A stretch of 64,000 nucleotides of DNA from positions 620,001 through 684,000 of the forward strand of contig NZ_CP071409.1 of the NCBI RefSeq assembly GCF_022647505.1, read 5' to 3'. Position numbers and translations under genes: made by a program. This document shows, piece by piece, positions 7,405-16,956 of the stretch. The notes beneath the pieces are model-generated. The model ran no database searches, was not told the origin of the DNA, and saw only the letters and a program-made list of their open reading frames with translations. The first letter of the stretch is position 1; every line of letters begins with the position of its first letter. Source of the stretch: [Pantoea] beijingensis (GTDB lineage: Bacteria; Pseudomonadota; Gammaproteobacteria; Enterobacterales; Enterobacteriaceae).

Positions 7405-9150
7405 TTATTTCTTTGCACGGGCTTCGGTAATCACCCGCACTTCTTCGCGTTCAGCCTGAGTTAACCCTTGAGTGCGTGAACGCGCGATCAAATCGTTGAG
7501 CCGGAGCTCTAGCGCGGAATCGAACAAATGATCCAGCGCGTCGGTAAAGGTTTTTTCTGCAATGTCCCTGTCTGCTATATCGTCCCACATCGACAGCTTT
7601 TCAAGGGTCGCGGCTTCTTTTGTGCCACGATAATGTTCCAGAATCTGTCCGGACGTCAGCCCGGGCTGCGATAAACAGTAGCCGACCAGCTCATTGAACA
7701 GGCGTAAACCCGGCAGTTTGGTCTCATCCAAGCCTGCCAGCGGTGGTACCAGTGGTGCCAGTTCCGGATTTTGCAGCAGCAGTCCTATCAGTATACGCAT
7801 AGTTGTGCGTTTTAGCTGGGGCGGCGGCGCGACTTTGCTATTTTCTGCTGCCTTAGGCATTAAGCGTTCAAGCTGGCTGTCATCAAGAATGCCCAGCTTA
7901 TTTCCCAACTGCTGACGCAGATAGATACGTAACGTTTCGCCAGGGACTTGGCCGATTAACGGCAGAGCCAGGGTACTTAACAGCGCACGACCATCCGGGC
8001 TGCTGAGATCCACCTGCGGCATCAACGTTTCAAACAGAAACGTGGAGAGCGGCATCGCCTGCTCCATCCGCGCTTCAAACACGGCTTTGCCTTCCTTACG
8101 CACCAACGTATCCGGATCTTCCCCATCAGGAAGGAACATAAAGCGTAGCTGACGTCCGTCAGTCATGTAAGGCAATGCGGTTTCTAATGCACGCCAGGCA
8201 GCTTCACGTCCGGCACGATCGCCGTCATAACAACAAATTACGTTATCGGTGGAACGAAAAAGAAGTTGGATATGGTCAGCTGTCGTTGAGGTGCCAAGTG
8301 AGGCAACCGCATAATCGATGCCGAATTGCGCTAACGCCACCACATCCATATAACCTTCCACAACCAACAGACGAGCGGGTTCTGGATGGTTCTTTTGCGC
8401 TTCGTACAGGCCATAAAGCTGGCGGCCTTTATGAAAAATGTCGGTTTCCGGTGAGTTAAGGTACTTCGGCATTCCATCACCTAATACGCGTCCACCAAAA
8501 CCGATAACTCTTCCGCGTTTGTCATGAATCGGGAACATCACGCGCTCGCGGAAACGATCGTAGCTACGTCCTTGATCGTTGGTAACCAGCATGCCAGCAT
8601 CAATGAGTGACTGACGATCTTCTTTATCACGACCAAAGCGTTTTAGTGCGTTATCCCACCCTGCGGGTGCAAAGCCGATAGCAAAATGTTTGATGACGTC
8701 AGTGCTTAATCCGCGTTGGGACAGGTAATCACGTGCGTTAGCAGCGTTCTCCTGTGCCAGCGACTGTTGATAGAAGGTACTTAAGCCTTCCATTAACTGA
8801 TACAGGCTTTGGCGCTGATGCCGTTCTAACTGGCTTGGGCCATTACCGGCTTCATAAGGCACTTCCAGCCCGTACTGAGTCGCCAACTCTTCAATACTTT
8901 CAACGAATTCCAGTCTGTCGTAATTCATCAGGAAATCGATAGCATTGCCATGGGCGCCACAGCCGAAGCAGTGATAAAACTGTTTTTCACCATTTACGGT
9001 GAATGAGGGGGTTTTCTCGTTATGGAACGGACAGCACGCATGGTAATTTTTGCCCTGCTTTTTGAGCTTCACGCGTGCATCGATAAGATCGACGATGTCG
9101 GTGCGAGCCAGCAAGTCATTGATAAATACGCGTGGAATTCGTCCAGCCAT
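7405..9150 (-). CDS. dnaG: DNA primase
   Basis: 581 residues, as in E. coli. It synthesises RNA primers at the replication fork together with DnaB helicase. The N-terminal zinc-binding domain shows the CHC2 ligands in CPFHNEKTP (about 40-48) and HCFGCGAHG (about 60-68). The central TOPRIM catalytic core has the acidic motifs VVEGYMD and CYDGDRAG. The C-terminal helicase-interaction domain is present and unbroken. It lies between rpsU and rpoD in the conserved operon. The ATG at 9150 starts MAGRIPRVFI, matching family N-termini. Confidence 0.99.
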   Translation of the reverse strand: MAGRIPRVFINDLLARTDIVDLIDARVKLKKQGKNYHACCPFHNEKTPSFTVNGEKQFYHCFGCGAHGNAIDFLMNYDRLEFVESIEELATQYGLEVPYEAGNGPSQLERHQRQSLYQLMEGLSTFYQQSLAQENAANARDYLSQRGLSTDVIKHFAIGFAPAGWDNALKRFGRDKEDRQSLIDAGMLVTNDQGRSYDRFRERVMFPIHDKRGRVIGFGGRVLGDGMPKYLNSPETDIFHKGRQLYGLYEAQKNHPEPARLLVVEGYMDVVALAQFGIDYAVASLGTSTTADHIQLLFRSTDNVICCYDGDRAGREAAWRALETALPYMTDGRQLRFMFLPDGEDPDTLVRKEGKAVFEARMEQAMPLSTFLFETLMPQVDLSSPDGRALLSTLALPLIGQVPGETLRIYLRQQLGNKLGILDDSQLERLMPKAAENSKVAPPPQLKRTTMRILIGLLLQNPELAPLVPPLAGLDETKLPGLRLFNELVGYCLSQPGLTSGQILEHYRGTKEAATLEKLSMWDDIADRDIAEKTFTDALDHLFDSALELRLNDLIARSRTQGLTQAEREEVRVITEARAKK

Positions 9151-9246
9151 AAGCCCCGATTGTTCTGCTCATAAACGAGAACAAGCCGCGCATTCCTTCC
9201 GGAAAGCACGGCCTCTTTAATGACTCTGTCTGCGTTGGTCACGCGA

Positions 9247-9262
9247 TGGAGGCAAGCCTCCA
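9247..9262 (-). terminator. Hairpin just after rpsU, possible operon attenuator
   Basis: TGGAGGC/GCCTCCA form a 7-bp stem with almost no loop, immediately after the rpsU stop. In E. coli a partial terminator between rpsU and dnaG sets the S21 to primase ratio; this hairpin is placed to do the same. It lacks a clear T-run on the minus strand, so the assignment is tentative. Confidence 0.4.
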
Positions 9263-9269
9263 GAAGAAA

Positions 9270-9524
<255 letters not shown>

Positions 9525-9783
9525 TCAGTGCCAGCTCATTTCAAAATGGTGCGGAATTTTACTCCAACATACCCTGCGTTGTAAAGCACCATGAGCTAAC
9601 GAAACCAACAGAAGCGCATGCGCGGCTGCCAGTTTTTTCAGGGCGCTGATTATACATCAATCAATATTGCTGCGTTGGAATATTTTTTCTTGCGTGGCGG
9701 GTCGCCGGTTGGCGTGCAAAAGTGCCGCTGACAACCGCACGATTATGCTACACTGCGCGCCGCGAGAAAGAGGTGAAAAAGTC

Positions 9784-10797
9784 ATGCGTGTACTGGGAAT
9801 TGAAACGTCCTGCGATGAAACCGGCATCGCGATTTATGACGATGAGGCCGGTTTACTTGCCAACCAGCTCTATAGCCAGGTAAAAATTCATGCGGATTAT
9901 GGCGGCGTGGTGCCGGAGCTCGCTTCGCGCGATCACGTCCGTAAAACGGTGCCACTGATTCAGGCCGCATTAAAAGAGGCCGGATTAACCGCTCAGGATA
10001 TTGATGGCGTTGCTTATACCGCCGGTCCTGGTCTGGTGGGCGCATTGCTGGTGGGAGCCACCATCGGACGTTCGCTGGCCTTCGCCTGGGATGTGCCTGC
10101 CGTTCCGGTTCATCACATGGAAGGGCATCTGCTGGCGCCGATGCTGGAAGATAACCCACCGGACTTTCCGTTTGTGGCGCTGCTGGTATCCGGCGGACAT
10201 ACGCAACTGATTAGCGTAACGGGTATTGGTGAATACCACTTATTGGGTGAATCCGTGGACGATGCCGCCGGGGAAGCTTTCGACAAAACGGCCAAGCTAC
10301 TCGGGCTGGATTATCCTGGTGGGCCGATGCTGTCGAAAATGGCACAGCAGGGCACGATCGGCCGTTTTATCTTTCCGCGTCCAATGACGGATCGTCCCGG
10401 GATGGATTTTAGCTTTTCCGGATTAAAAACTTTCGCGGCGAATACCATTCGTGAAAATGACGACAGCGAACAAACTCGTGCTGATATCGCGCGTGCTTTC
10501 GAAGATGCTGTTGTGGATACGCTATCGATTAAGTGTCGACGCGCGCTTGAACATACCGGTTTCAAGCGGCTGGTGATTGCTGGTGGTGTGAGCGCAAATC
10601 GCACATTACGTGCAAAACTGGCTGAGATGATGCAGGCACGCGGTGGCGAAGTCTTTTATGCCCGCCCGGAATTTTGCACCGACAATGGCGCGATGATCGC
10701 TTATGCCGGAATGATTCGTCTGAAAGGTGGCTGCTGCGGTGAGTTGAGCGTTACGGTTCGGCCACGCTGGCCACTGGCGGAACTTCCCGCTATTTGA
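9784..10797 (+). CDS. tsaD: tRNA N6-adenosine threonylcarbamoyltransferase, TsaD
   Basis: 337 residues, the E. coli length. With TsaB and TsaE it transfers threonylcarbamoyl from the TsaC product to A37 of ANN-decoding tRNAs. The ASKHA-fold start [13 protein letters not shown] fixes the ATG at 9784 (an in-frame extension to 9667 has no ribosome site, while GAAAGAGG lies just before 9784). The metal ligands are in HHMEGH (about 110-115), with phosphate-binding loops VSGGHTQ and IAGGVSANR. Divergent from rpsU, convergent with plsY. Its substrates include the ileX tRNA encoded in this window. Confidence 0.98.
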   Translation: MRVLGIETSCDETGIAIYDDEAGLLANQLYSQVKIHADYGGVVPELASRDHVRKTVPLIQAALKEAGLTAQDIDGVAYTAGPGLVGALLVGATIGRSLAFAWDVPAVPVHHMEGHLLAPMLEDNPPDFPFVALLVSGGHTQLISVTGIGEYHLLGESVDDAAGEAFDKTAKLLGLDYPGGPMLSKMAQQGTIGRFIFPRPMTDRPGMDFSFSGLKTFAANTIRENDDSEQTRADIARAFEDAVVDTLSIKCRRALEHTGFKRLVIAGGVSANRTLRAKLAEMMQARGGEVFYARPEFCTDNGAMIAYAGMIRLKGGCCGELSVTVRPRWPLAELPAI

Positions 10798-10811
10798 TGT
10801 AACGGCAACGA

Positions 10812-10840
10812 TAAAAATCCGCTTCAGGCGGATTTTTTCT
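10812..10840. terminator. Bidirectional terminator tsaD/plsY
   Basis: AATCCGC and GCGGATT flank a short loop, with TTTTTT to the right and AAAA to the left. It overlaps the 3' end of plsY and ends the convergent tsaD transcript. Confidence 0.85.
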
Positions 10841-11429
10841 TTTTCTTCTTCCAGATTTTTGTTTCTTGCCCACGCCAAAGACGCTGAATGTTGTCGTGAT
10901 GACGCAACAAAATCAGGCAGGAGAGCATGGCCACAGGAAAGGTGAATTGTGGCTTAAACCACCAAACATAAAAGGGGGCAATCAGCGCGCTGACAATCGC
11001 ACCCAAGGAAGAGTAGCCGCTGAGCAACACGGTAAGAAGCCAGGTGCCGGTCATCAGCCCGGTCAGGTCCCAGCCAATAGGCGCAATGGCTCCAAACGCG
11101 GTCGCAACGCCTTTACCACCTTTGAAATGAAAGAAAACCGGATAGATATGGCCTAAACAGGCAGCAATTGCGGTCATACCAAGGTAAATAGGCGAGACGC
11201 CAAGAACATAAGCCAGCCAGACCGGCAGCATCCCTTTCACCACATCAAACAGCAACACCATTGCTGCCGCTGCTTTCCCACCAATACGAAGCACGTTAGT
11301 GGCACCCGGATTACCGGAACCGTTATGACGGGGATCGGGTAAACCTGTGAGTCGGCATACCAAAATCGCACTGGAAATGGAGCCGCACAGATACGCGAAA
11401 ATGATCATACCAAGCGCGATAGCACTCAT
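10824..11429 (-). CDS. plsY: Glycerol-3-phosphate acyltransferase PlsY
   Basis: 201 residues of hydrophobic helices. This inner-membrane enzyme acylates glycerol-3-phosphate from acyl phosphate to start phospholipid synthesis. The active-site loops are visible: GSGNPGATN (about 37-45) and [10 protein letters not shown] in the second cytoplasmic loop. E. coli PlsY is 205 residues. The C-terminus ends in a lysine run encoded by sequence shared with the terminator. It is divergent from folB. The window also encodes PlsC, the next acyltransferase of the pathway. Confidence 0.97.
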   Translation of the reverse strand: MSAIALGMIIFAYLCGSISSAILVCRLTGLPDPRHNGSGNPGATNVLRIGGKAAAAMVLLFDVVKGMLPVWLAYVLGVSPIYLGMTAIAACLGHIYPVFFHFKGGKGVATAFGAIAPIGWDLTGLMTGTWLLTVLLSGYSSLGAIVSALIAPFYVWWFKPQFTFPVAMLSCLILLRHHDNIQRLWRGQETKIWKKKKKKSA

Positions 11430-11536
11430 AATACCGTTCCGTTTCGTAGGGGTCGTTTTGTTCTCATCATCTGTGGATAATACGCATAAACCACGTGAAG
11501 TGGTATCCGACTAACGTAAAAACAGAGATTCTCATC

Positions 11537-11896
11537 ATGGATATCGTATTTATTGAACAGCTTGCCGTTGTTACTACCATTGGAGTTTATGACTGGGAAC
11601 AGACCATTCAACAGAAGCTGGTGTTCGATGTCGAAATGGCGTGGGATAACCGCAAAGCGGCAGCCAGTGATGATGTCAACGACTGTCTCAGCTATGCCGA
11701 TGTTGCTGACGCCATTATTGCCCATGTTGCCAACGGTAAATTTGCACTGGTTGAACGGGTTGCGGAGGAGATTGCAACGCTGCTACTGTCGCGCTTCGCT
11801 TCGCCGTGGGTACGTATTAAAGTCAGCAAACCTGGAGCGGTAGCACATGCGGCGCAGGTTGGTGTCATTATTGAGCGCGGGACTAATCCGAAATAA
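11537..11896 (+). CDS. folB: Dihydroneopterin aldolase
   Basis: 119 residues. It cleaves dihydroneopterin to 6-hydroxymethyl-dihydropterin and glycolaldehyde in folate synthesis. The start MDIVFIEQL matches the family; an in-frame extension to 11495 is not supported by a ribosome site. The conserved Glu in TTIGVYDWE and the catalytic Lys in KVSKPGAV near the C-terminus are present. E. coli FolB is 122 residues. Single gene between plsY and uppP. Confidence 0.96.
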   Translation: MDIVFIEQLAVVTTIGVYDWEQTIQQKLVFDVEMAWDNRKAAASDDVNDCLSYADVADAIIAHVANGKFALVERVAEEIATLLLSRFASPWVRIKVSKPGAVAHAAQVGVIIERGTNPK

Positions 11897-11899
11897 GGC

Positions 11900-11921
11900 T
11901 AATGTGATTGCCATCACAATG
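11900..11921 (+). promoter_or_regulatory. Consensus CRP-cAMP binding site
   Basis: TGTGA at 11903-11907 and TCACA at 11914-11918 with exactly six bases between, a perfect match to the CRP core. It begins four bases after the folB stop and 263 bp before uppP. A strong terminator and an ERIC element separate it from uppP, so its target is unclear. Confidence 0.6.
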
Positions 11922-11983
11922 AAACCAAACCACATTATTGTGTGTCATACAGCCTGATGGAAAATGAGCTGGCATGAATTTCT

Positions 11984-12013
11984 GGCGGTTACGTGTCACG
12001 CGACCGCCTTTTT
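11984..12013 (+). terminator. Intrinsic terminator downstream of folB
   Basis: GGCGGT (11984-11989) pairs with ACCGCC (12003-12008), with an inner CGTG/CACG stem, followed by TTTTT. It ends either the folB transcript or a short RNA begun at the CRP site just upstream. Confidence 0.8.
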
Positions 12014-12028
12014 AGTGGTTTTAGTCTC

Positions 12029-12155
12029 GTCATACTTCAAGCTGTATTGGTGTTGCCTGTGCGAGCTCACCCTAACGGGCCAGCGCAGGCGCTGTACAAC
12101 GTGGTCGATCGATTTATCGGTCGCCGGGCACCTTACTGCAACTCGAATTATTGAC
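12029..12155. repeat. ERIC/IRU element upstream of uppP
   Basis: About 127 bp bounded by the ERIC end sequences GTCATACTTCAAGCTG (left) and CTGCAACTCGAATTATT (right), which are imperfect inverted repeats. The length equals the standard ERIC unit. The core is diverged. ERICs are non-coding miniature repeats of Enterobacterales that fold into long RNA hairpins when transcribed. Confidence 0.75.
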
Positions 12156-12184
12156 GAGATATCTATGAGGGTAGAGGAAATTTG

Positions 12185-13003
12185 ATGGCAGATATTCATC
12201 AGCTTTGGGTGGCCGCGATTCTGGGCATCGTTGAGGGGCTAACCGAGTTTCTCCCGGTCTCATCCACCGGCCATATGATCATTGTCGGTCATCTGTTGGG
12301 GTTTGATGGCGACAAAGCCGAAACGTTTGAAGTCGTGATTCAGTTAGGATCGATTTTGGCCGTAGTTGTAATGTTTTGGCGGCGTCTGTTTGGTTTGATC
12401 GGTATTCATTTTGGTCAAGTCAAACACGAGGGGACAGGAAAAGGGCACCTTACCCTGGTCCACGTTTTACTGGGCATGATCCCCGCGGTGGTGATAGGAC
12501 TGATATTTCACGACCAGATCAAAACGCTGTTTAATCCAATCAACGTGGTATATGCCTTAGTGGTTGGCGGCTTCCTGCTGCTGGCAGCGGAGTTCTTAAA
12601 ACCCAAACAGCCAAAAGCGGTCGGAATTGATGATATAAGCTACCGCCAGGCGTTTATGATTGGTTGCTTTCAGTGTCTGGCATTGTGGCCGGGTTTTTCC
12701 CGCTCAGGTGCGACGATTTCCGGCGGTATGCTAATGGGGGTGAGCCGTTACGCTGCGTCTGAGTTTTCGTTTATCCTGGCCGTGCCAATGATGATGGGGG
12801 CCACCGTGCTCGATCTCTATAAGAGCATGGGCTTTTTGACGATGGCGGATTTCCCCATGTTTGCCGTCGGCTTTATCACCGCCTTTATCGTGGCGCTGAT
12901 CGCCATTAAAACCTTCCTGCACATCATCAAACGTATTTCGTTTGTTCCCTTTGCTATCTACCGCTTTATCATTGCTGCGGTGGTTTACATGGTATTTATC
13001 TGA
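12185..13003 (+). CDS. uppP: Undecaprenyl-diphosphate phosphatase (BacA/UppP)
   Basis: 272 residues, polytopic inner-membrane enzyme that recycles undecaprenyl diphosphate to the monophosphate carrier for peptidoglycan and O-antigen; overproduction gives bacitracin resistance. Family motifs are intact: [14 protein letters not shown] (about 16-29, catalytic Glu residues) and [12 protein letters not shown] (about 170). An ATG at 12185 follows GAGGAAATTTG; a TTG codon directly before it could also initiate. E. coli UppP is 273 residues. Convergent with cca. Confidence 0.98.
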   Translation: MADIHQLWVAAILGIVEGLTEFLPVSSTGHMIIVGHLLGFDGDKAETFEVVIQLGSILAVVVMFWRRLFGLIGIHFGQVKHEGTGKGHLTLVHVLLGMIPAVVIGLIFHDQIKTLFNPINVVYALVVGGFLLLAAEFLKPKQPKAVGIDDISYRQAFMIGCFQCLALWPGFSRSGATISGGMLMGVSRYAASEFSFILAVPMMMGATVLDLYKSMGFLTMADFPMFAVGFITAFIVALIAIKTFLHIIKRISFVPFAIYRFIIAAVVYMVFI

Positions 13004-13011
13004 TGAATTGC

Positions 13012-14253
13012 TCAGGGCTGGCTTTGCTGGCCCTGCGCTTCTTGCCAAAGGGCGATAGCAAGAACACGTCTTTTCGATAACTCCTCCCGAACGGCGGGCC
13101 CTTTGAATCCTGCCTCCACGACGCTTTTACTGGATACGTCGGCCGCAATCTGAAAGGCTTCGCGCAAGTAATTACCCTGCGGATAAGGTTTCGCTTCAAG
13201 TCCGCTGCGTCCACGCGCATCGGCTTCACTGGTCAATGCAATTTGCTCAACGCGGTGTGGTTTACGCCAGGCATCAATGCGATCGAACAGCTGGATGATA
13301 CTCTCTGCTGCACGCTGCTCAATGGTGTGGACCATGTCGTGAAATTCGGCGACGAGCATAGCAAGATCGCGTATTGCATTCGGCACACGTAGCCGCTGGC
13401 ACAACCCTTCAACGAGTGCGACTCCGGCGGCGCCATGTCCTGGATGGCTGGGCCATTTTTCCACCGGCGTTAATGCTTTTCCGACATCGTGGCATAACGT
13501 CGCGAAACGGACATCAATTTCAGGACTGAGTTGGGCTGCGATAGCGAGCGTCATCAAGGTATGTACGCCGGTATCGATCTCCGGATGCCACTTTATCGGC
13601 GCGGGGACACCGTAAAGATTATCGATTTCCGGGAATAAAATGGCGAGCGCATGGCAGTCGCGCAGAACCTGGAAATAGACGTGGGGATTACGGGACTGTA
13701 ATGCATTTTCTGTCTCTTTCCAGACGCGCTCAGGGGTTAAGTGTGCCAGTTCACCGCTTTCGGCCATATGGCGCATTAGCGCCAGGGTTTCATCCGCAAT
13801 GCGGAAATTCAGATGCGCAAAACGGGCGGCGAAACGGGCCACGCGCAGTACCCGCAGCGGATCTTCTTTGAATGCATCGGAGATATGACGCAACAGACGT
13901 TTTTCGATATCGTCACGTCCCCCGTAGGGATCGATATAAGCGCCGTTTTCATCGCGGGCAATCGCATTGATGGTGAGATCGCGGCGTTGCAGATCCTGCT
14001 CAAGCGTGACGTCAGGCGCGTACCAGGTGACGAAGCCAGTGTATCCCTGGCCTGATTTACGCTCGGTACGCGCCAGCGCATACTCTTCGCGGCTTTGTGG
14101 ATGAATAAATACAGGAAAGTCACGCCCGACTTGTTGATATCCTTGTTTCAGCATGACTTCCGGCGTTGCACCAACCACCACCCAATCTTTATCTTTAACG
14201 GGCAACTTTAACAAATCATCGCGTACCGCACCGCCGACGAGGTATTTTTTCAC
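13012..14253 (-). CDS. cca: Multifunctional CCA-adding tRNA nucleotidyltransferase
   Basis: 413 residues (E. coli 412). It builds and repairs the 3' CCA of tRNAs. The N-terminal class II nucleotidyltransferase head has VGGAVRD, the two-Asp catalytic motif [12 protein letters not shown] and the [10 protein letters not shown] helix. The C-terminal half contains an HD phosphohydrolase motif (TLCHDVGKA, about 250), characteristic of the enterobacterial enzyme. Convergent with uppP with 8 bp between stops. Confidence 0.98.
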   Translation of the reverse strand: MKKYLVGGAVRDDLLKLPVKDKDWVVVGATPEVMLKQGYQQVGRDFPVFIHPQSREEYALARTERKSGQGYTGFVTWYAPDVTLEQDLQRRDLTINAIARDENGAYIDPYGGRDDIEKRLLRHISDAFKEDPLRVLRVARFAARFAHLNFRIADETLALMRHMAESGELAHLTPERVWKETENALQSRNPHVYFQVLRDCHALAILFPEIDNLYGVPAPIKWHPEIDTGVHTLMTLAIAAQLSPEIDVRFATLCHDVGKALTPVEKWPSHPGHGAAGVALVEGLCQRLRVPNAIRDLAMLVAEFHDMVHTIEQRAAESIIQLFDRIDAWRKPHRVEQIALTSEADARGRSGLEAKPYPQGNYLREAFQIAADVSSKSVVEAGFKGPAVREELSKRRVLAIALWQEAQGQQSQP

Positions 14254-14346
14254 TACAGATCTCCATTACGTCTACAACGCGATTTTGGTATTTATGGCAA
14301 TGAGCATAATTGTCGCACAAAAGCAGGAAAATTGCGGGCACAGCAA

Positions 14347-14403
14347 ACAGGACATCCGAAGATGTCCTGTGAGGTTGGATCACAACCGTCTGGTCATCCA
14401 GAC
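14347..14403. other. Tandem hairpins between ygiM and cca
   Basis: Three consecutive stem-loops: ACAGGACATC/GATGTCCTGT with a CGAA loop (UUCG tetraloop on the minus strand; 14347-14370), GGTTG/CAACC, and GTCTGG/CCAGAC (14388-14403). Transcribed with ygiM, the UUCG-capped stem may be a terminator, though its T-run is poor, or an RNA stabiliser/processing signal ahead of cca. Confidence 0.5.
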
Positions 14404-14458
14404 GTGATAGCGTCACCGCTATTGGCGGATAATAATACCGCGGGTTATCGCCGATTGA

Positions 14459-15079
14459 TCAGTTCATCCAACGGTCTTTTTTCTTCCTGCTGGGAATCAT
14501 ATGTGGCAGTAAAAGGCCCAGCAATAAGCCAACTCCGGCTACGCCCCCACCGTACATAAACCATTGCATAATAATGGTGCGTTGCTTGTCATCCAGTTGT
14601 ACGTTGGCGGCATTCACTTTTTTCTGCGCAACGATGAGTTCATTTTTAAGCTTTTGATTTTCATCCTTAAGCCCGTTAATGACGCCGTCACTGCCTGCCA
14701 CTTTTTTCTGCATGTCTGCCGTACGTTGGTTCCAACTACCATCAATATTTGCCAACTTGTTGGTCAGATCCTGTACCTGCTTTTCTAATTCAGGAACACG
14801 GGTTCGCAGGCTGGGCTGATCGCTTAATTGCGCTAGTGGGATCCAGGTGGTACGTCCGCTGGTATCACGGATTTGACCATATTTTGTATTGTTATTGGAT
14901 TGCAGCAGGGTGACCTCTTCACCTGCATTTAGCGTGCCGATCAGACGATAATCGTTACCCGGGCCGCTACGTACCCACGTTGTTAATTCATCGGAAATAT
15001 AACGCTTTTCTTCGGCGTGGGCGGGAACAGTAACGCTGAAAGCCAGCAAAGTCAGGCCAATAAGATGTGATTTCTTCAT
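14459..15079 (-). CDS. ygiM: SH3-domain membrane-anchored protein YgiM
   Basis: 206 residues, the E. coli length. A signal peptide (MKKSHLIGLTLLAFSVTVPAHA) leads to a bacterial SH3 domain (about 24-85, with TWVRSGPGNDYR), then a coiled-coil stretch (about 95-165), one transmembrane helix (about 172-192) and a short basic tail. This TIGR04211 architecture implies an inner-membrane periplasmic protein with a wall-facing SH3 domain. The function is not established. A longer in-frame start six codons upstream is less likely. Confidence 0.93.
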   Translation of the reverse strand: MKKSHLIGLTLLAFSVTVPAHAEEKRYISDELTTWVRSGPGNDYRLIGTLNAGEEVTLLQSNNNTKYGQIRDTSGRTTWIPLAQLSDQPSLRTRVPELEKQVQDLTNKLANIDGSWNQRTADMQKKVAGSDGVINGLKDENQKLKNELIVAQKKVNAANVQLDDKQRTIIMQWFMYGGGVAGVGLLLGLLLPHMIPSRKKKDRWMN

Positions 15080-15248
15080 TCGATATCGTTTTAGCATAAA
15101 ATCCGGGAAAGTAGGGGCACAGTCTGGAGAGGGTTCGCAAAAATCTGAATGAGAACTATCCTGGTCTCGGGCTCATGCGTGGACACACATGAAAGCGCAA
15201 GAAATTCAGGACAGCGGCAGGCTTTCTGCATTACTCTTCCTCATACCC

Positions 15249-15427
15249 GTCATATTTCCAGCTGCAGGGTGATAATGTCACCGGGTTACCCGACTCTGCC
15301 GGGGGCGCCGCAGCATAGCGTTACTGCTCTCAAAGAACAGATTTAACGCGTCAGTCACTTACCTGAGTAAGCTTCCGGGAACTTACAGGGCGGTCACTGC
15401 CCTGCAACTCGAATTATTTAGGGTATA
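15249..15427. repeat. ERIC element with internal insertion, upstream of ygiF
   Basis: The ends GTCATATTTCCAGCTGCAG (15249 on) and CTGCAACTCGAATTATTTA (to about 15420) are ERIC termini, and GTCAGTCACTTAC near 15350 matches the ERIC core. At about 179 bp it is 50 bp longer than the 127-bp unit, indicating an insertion in the left half. It occupies most of the ygiM-ygiF gap and could influence the ygiF-glnE transcript. Confidence 0.75.
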
Positions 15428-15466
15428 TAACAGTTACATGTGCCAGTGGGTTTTGAATAAAAAATT

Positions 15467-16792
15467 ATGACCATAGAAATCGAATTAAAGTTCATTGTAA
15501 AGCCAGAAGCTGCGGCAAAACTGGCAGAAAAGCTCGCATTATGGCCCCATCAGCATACTCCTGCTGTTGCGTTGACCAATATCTATTTTGAAACCGAAGA
15601 TAGCCAACTGCGGCGTTGGGATATGGGGCTACGTATCCGGGGCTATGGTGAGCGCTATGAAATGACGTTAAAAACGGCGGGCCAAACCATCGGTGGGCTG
15701 CACCAGCGGCCGGAATATAATGTTGATTTAGCCACGCCGGAATTAGATATTCGCTTGCTACCCGCCAGTGTCTGGCCAAAAGCGTGCGATCTTGAGGCGT
15801 TACAGCAGCGGCTTAGCGCACTGTTTAGCACCCATTTTCAACGTGAAAAATGGCTGGTGAGTTTTCAAAAAAGTGAAATCGAAGTGGCTTTTGATCGTGG
15901 CGAGATTTCGGCGCGTGGCCTGAGTGAACCTTTATACGAAGTGGAGCTGGAGCTAAAGCAGGGTGAACGCGATGATTTGCTGGCTTTTGCCGATGCATTA
16001 TCCTCGATGGGCGGCTTGCGGCTTGGTAGCCTGAGTAAAGCGGCGAGAGGTTATTATCTTGCGCAAGGGAAGCCGCCGCAGGCACCGCGTCCGGTACCCA
16101 TTCTGCGAGTTAAGTCAAAAGCTACCGTGGAAGAGGGCATGCGTGCAGCATTTATGCTGGCTCTAACCCAGTGGCAATACCATGAAGAGCTCTGGCTACG
16201 CGGTCAAACGGATGCGCTGCTCTCGGTGCGGGAAGCGTTAGAAACATTCCGCCAGGCTTTTTCACTGTTTGGCGCATTTGTTCCACGTAAGGCCAGCAGC
16301 CTACTGCGTCAAAAGCTGACCGAACTGGAAGACGCGTTGCTGGAAGAGAATCTGGATGCGGATGTGACGTGTTATAGCGCCTTGTGGCTTGATACCCAGT
16401 TAGCACTCACTAACTGGTTGGCGACGGAGCGCTGGCGCCAGTTTATTGATGCCAAAGCTGACGCTAAGTTGCAGGGATCATTTAAACGTTTCTGCGATAT
16501 TATGCTAGGCCGCATCGCTGCCGATTTAAAAGAAACCTTCGCTAATGTTCACCAATTGAACGAGTACCATGACAAATCAACCCGACTCTCTCGCCAGCTT
16601 TTGGCCGTACATTTGTTAGCGGGTGCTTACGATATCGCTGCGGTTGAAGAATGGGTTGGTGCCTGGAAGCAACTGCTGAAAGCGATTCGAGACGAGCAAA
16701 GCGGCTGGCTGGAAACATATTGTCGTCAGGCAATGAAGCAGCCGGTGTTCTGGCTAAACGGTAACGTTAACGCGCGTGCCGATGAACAGTAG
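15467..16792 (+). CDS. ygiF: Inorganic triphosphatase, CYTH plus CHAD domains
   Basis: 441 residues. The N-terminal CYTH domain (about 1-200) begins with the metal-binding signature EIELKF and forms the triphosphate tunnel. The C-terminal CHAD domain (about 215-430) is helical with conserved His/Arg for polyphosphate binding (REALETFRQAF, HQLNEYHD). The E. coli homologue hydrolyses inorganic tripolyphosphate. Upstream of glnE with a 164-bp gap, as in E. coli. Confidence 0.95.
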   Translation: MTIEIELKFIVKPEAAAKLAEKLALWPHQHTPAVALTNIYFETEDSQLRRWDMGLRIRGYGERYEMTLKTAGQTIGGLHQRPEYNVDLATPELDIRLLPASVWPKACDLEALQQRLSALFSTHFQREKWLVSFQKSEIEVAFDRGEISARGLSEPLYEVELELKQGERDDLLAFADALSSMGGLRLGSLSKAARGYYLAQGKPPQAPRPVPILRVKSKATVEEGMRAAFMLALTQWQYHEELWLRGQTDALLSVREALETFRQAFSLFGAFVPRKASSLLRQKLTELEDALLEENLDADVTCYSALWLDTQLALTNWLATERWRQFIDAKADAKLQGSFKRFCDIMLGRIAADLKETFANVHQLNEYHDKSTRLSRQLLAVHLLAGAYDIAAVEEWVGAWKQLLKAIRDEQSGWLETYCRQAMKQPVFWLNGNVNARADEQ

Positions 16793-16860
16793 CGTTGGGA
16801 TGTATCACAAAAGTCAGTGAATCTGACAACCGTTAGCGATTTGAATAGTTTAATGAATAA

Positions 16861-16914
16861 ACCTGCAGCGTGAAGTATAACGGCGAGATGTCAACGGAGC
16901 ATACGCTGCAGGGT
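16861..16914. repeat. ERIC-terminus relic upstream of glnE
   Basis: CCTGCAGCG at 16862 and CGCTGCAGG near 16904 form an exact 9-bp inverted repeat, and the left arm continues as GTGAAGTATAAC, an ERIC end in reverse orientation. It looks like two ERIC termini with the core deleted. Confidence 0.4.
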
Positions 16915-16956
16915 GGATAGCATTCTGAAGTTCAGACGTTGATTGAGGGAGTGTTT

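Noticed and set aside
9626..9641. CTG-N10-CAG, a possible LexA box upstream of rpsU
   Set aside because: Only the outer triplets fit; the left inner half (CCAGT) departs strongly from the LexA consensus, so chance is as likely. An SOS site is known in the E. coli rpsU promoter, but this match alone cannot support one.
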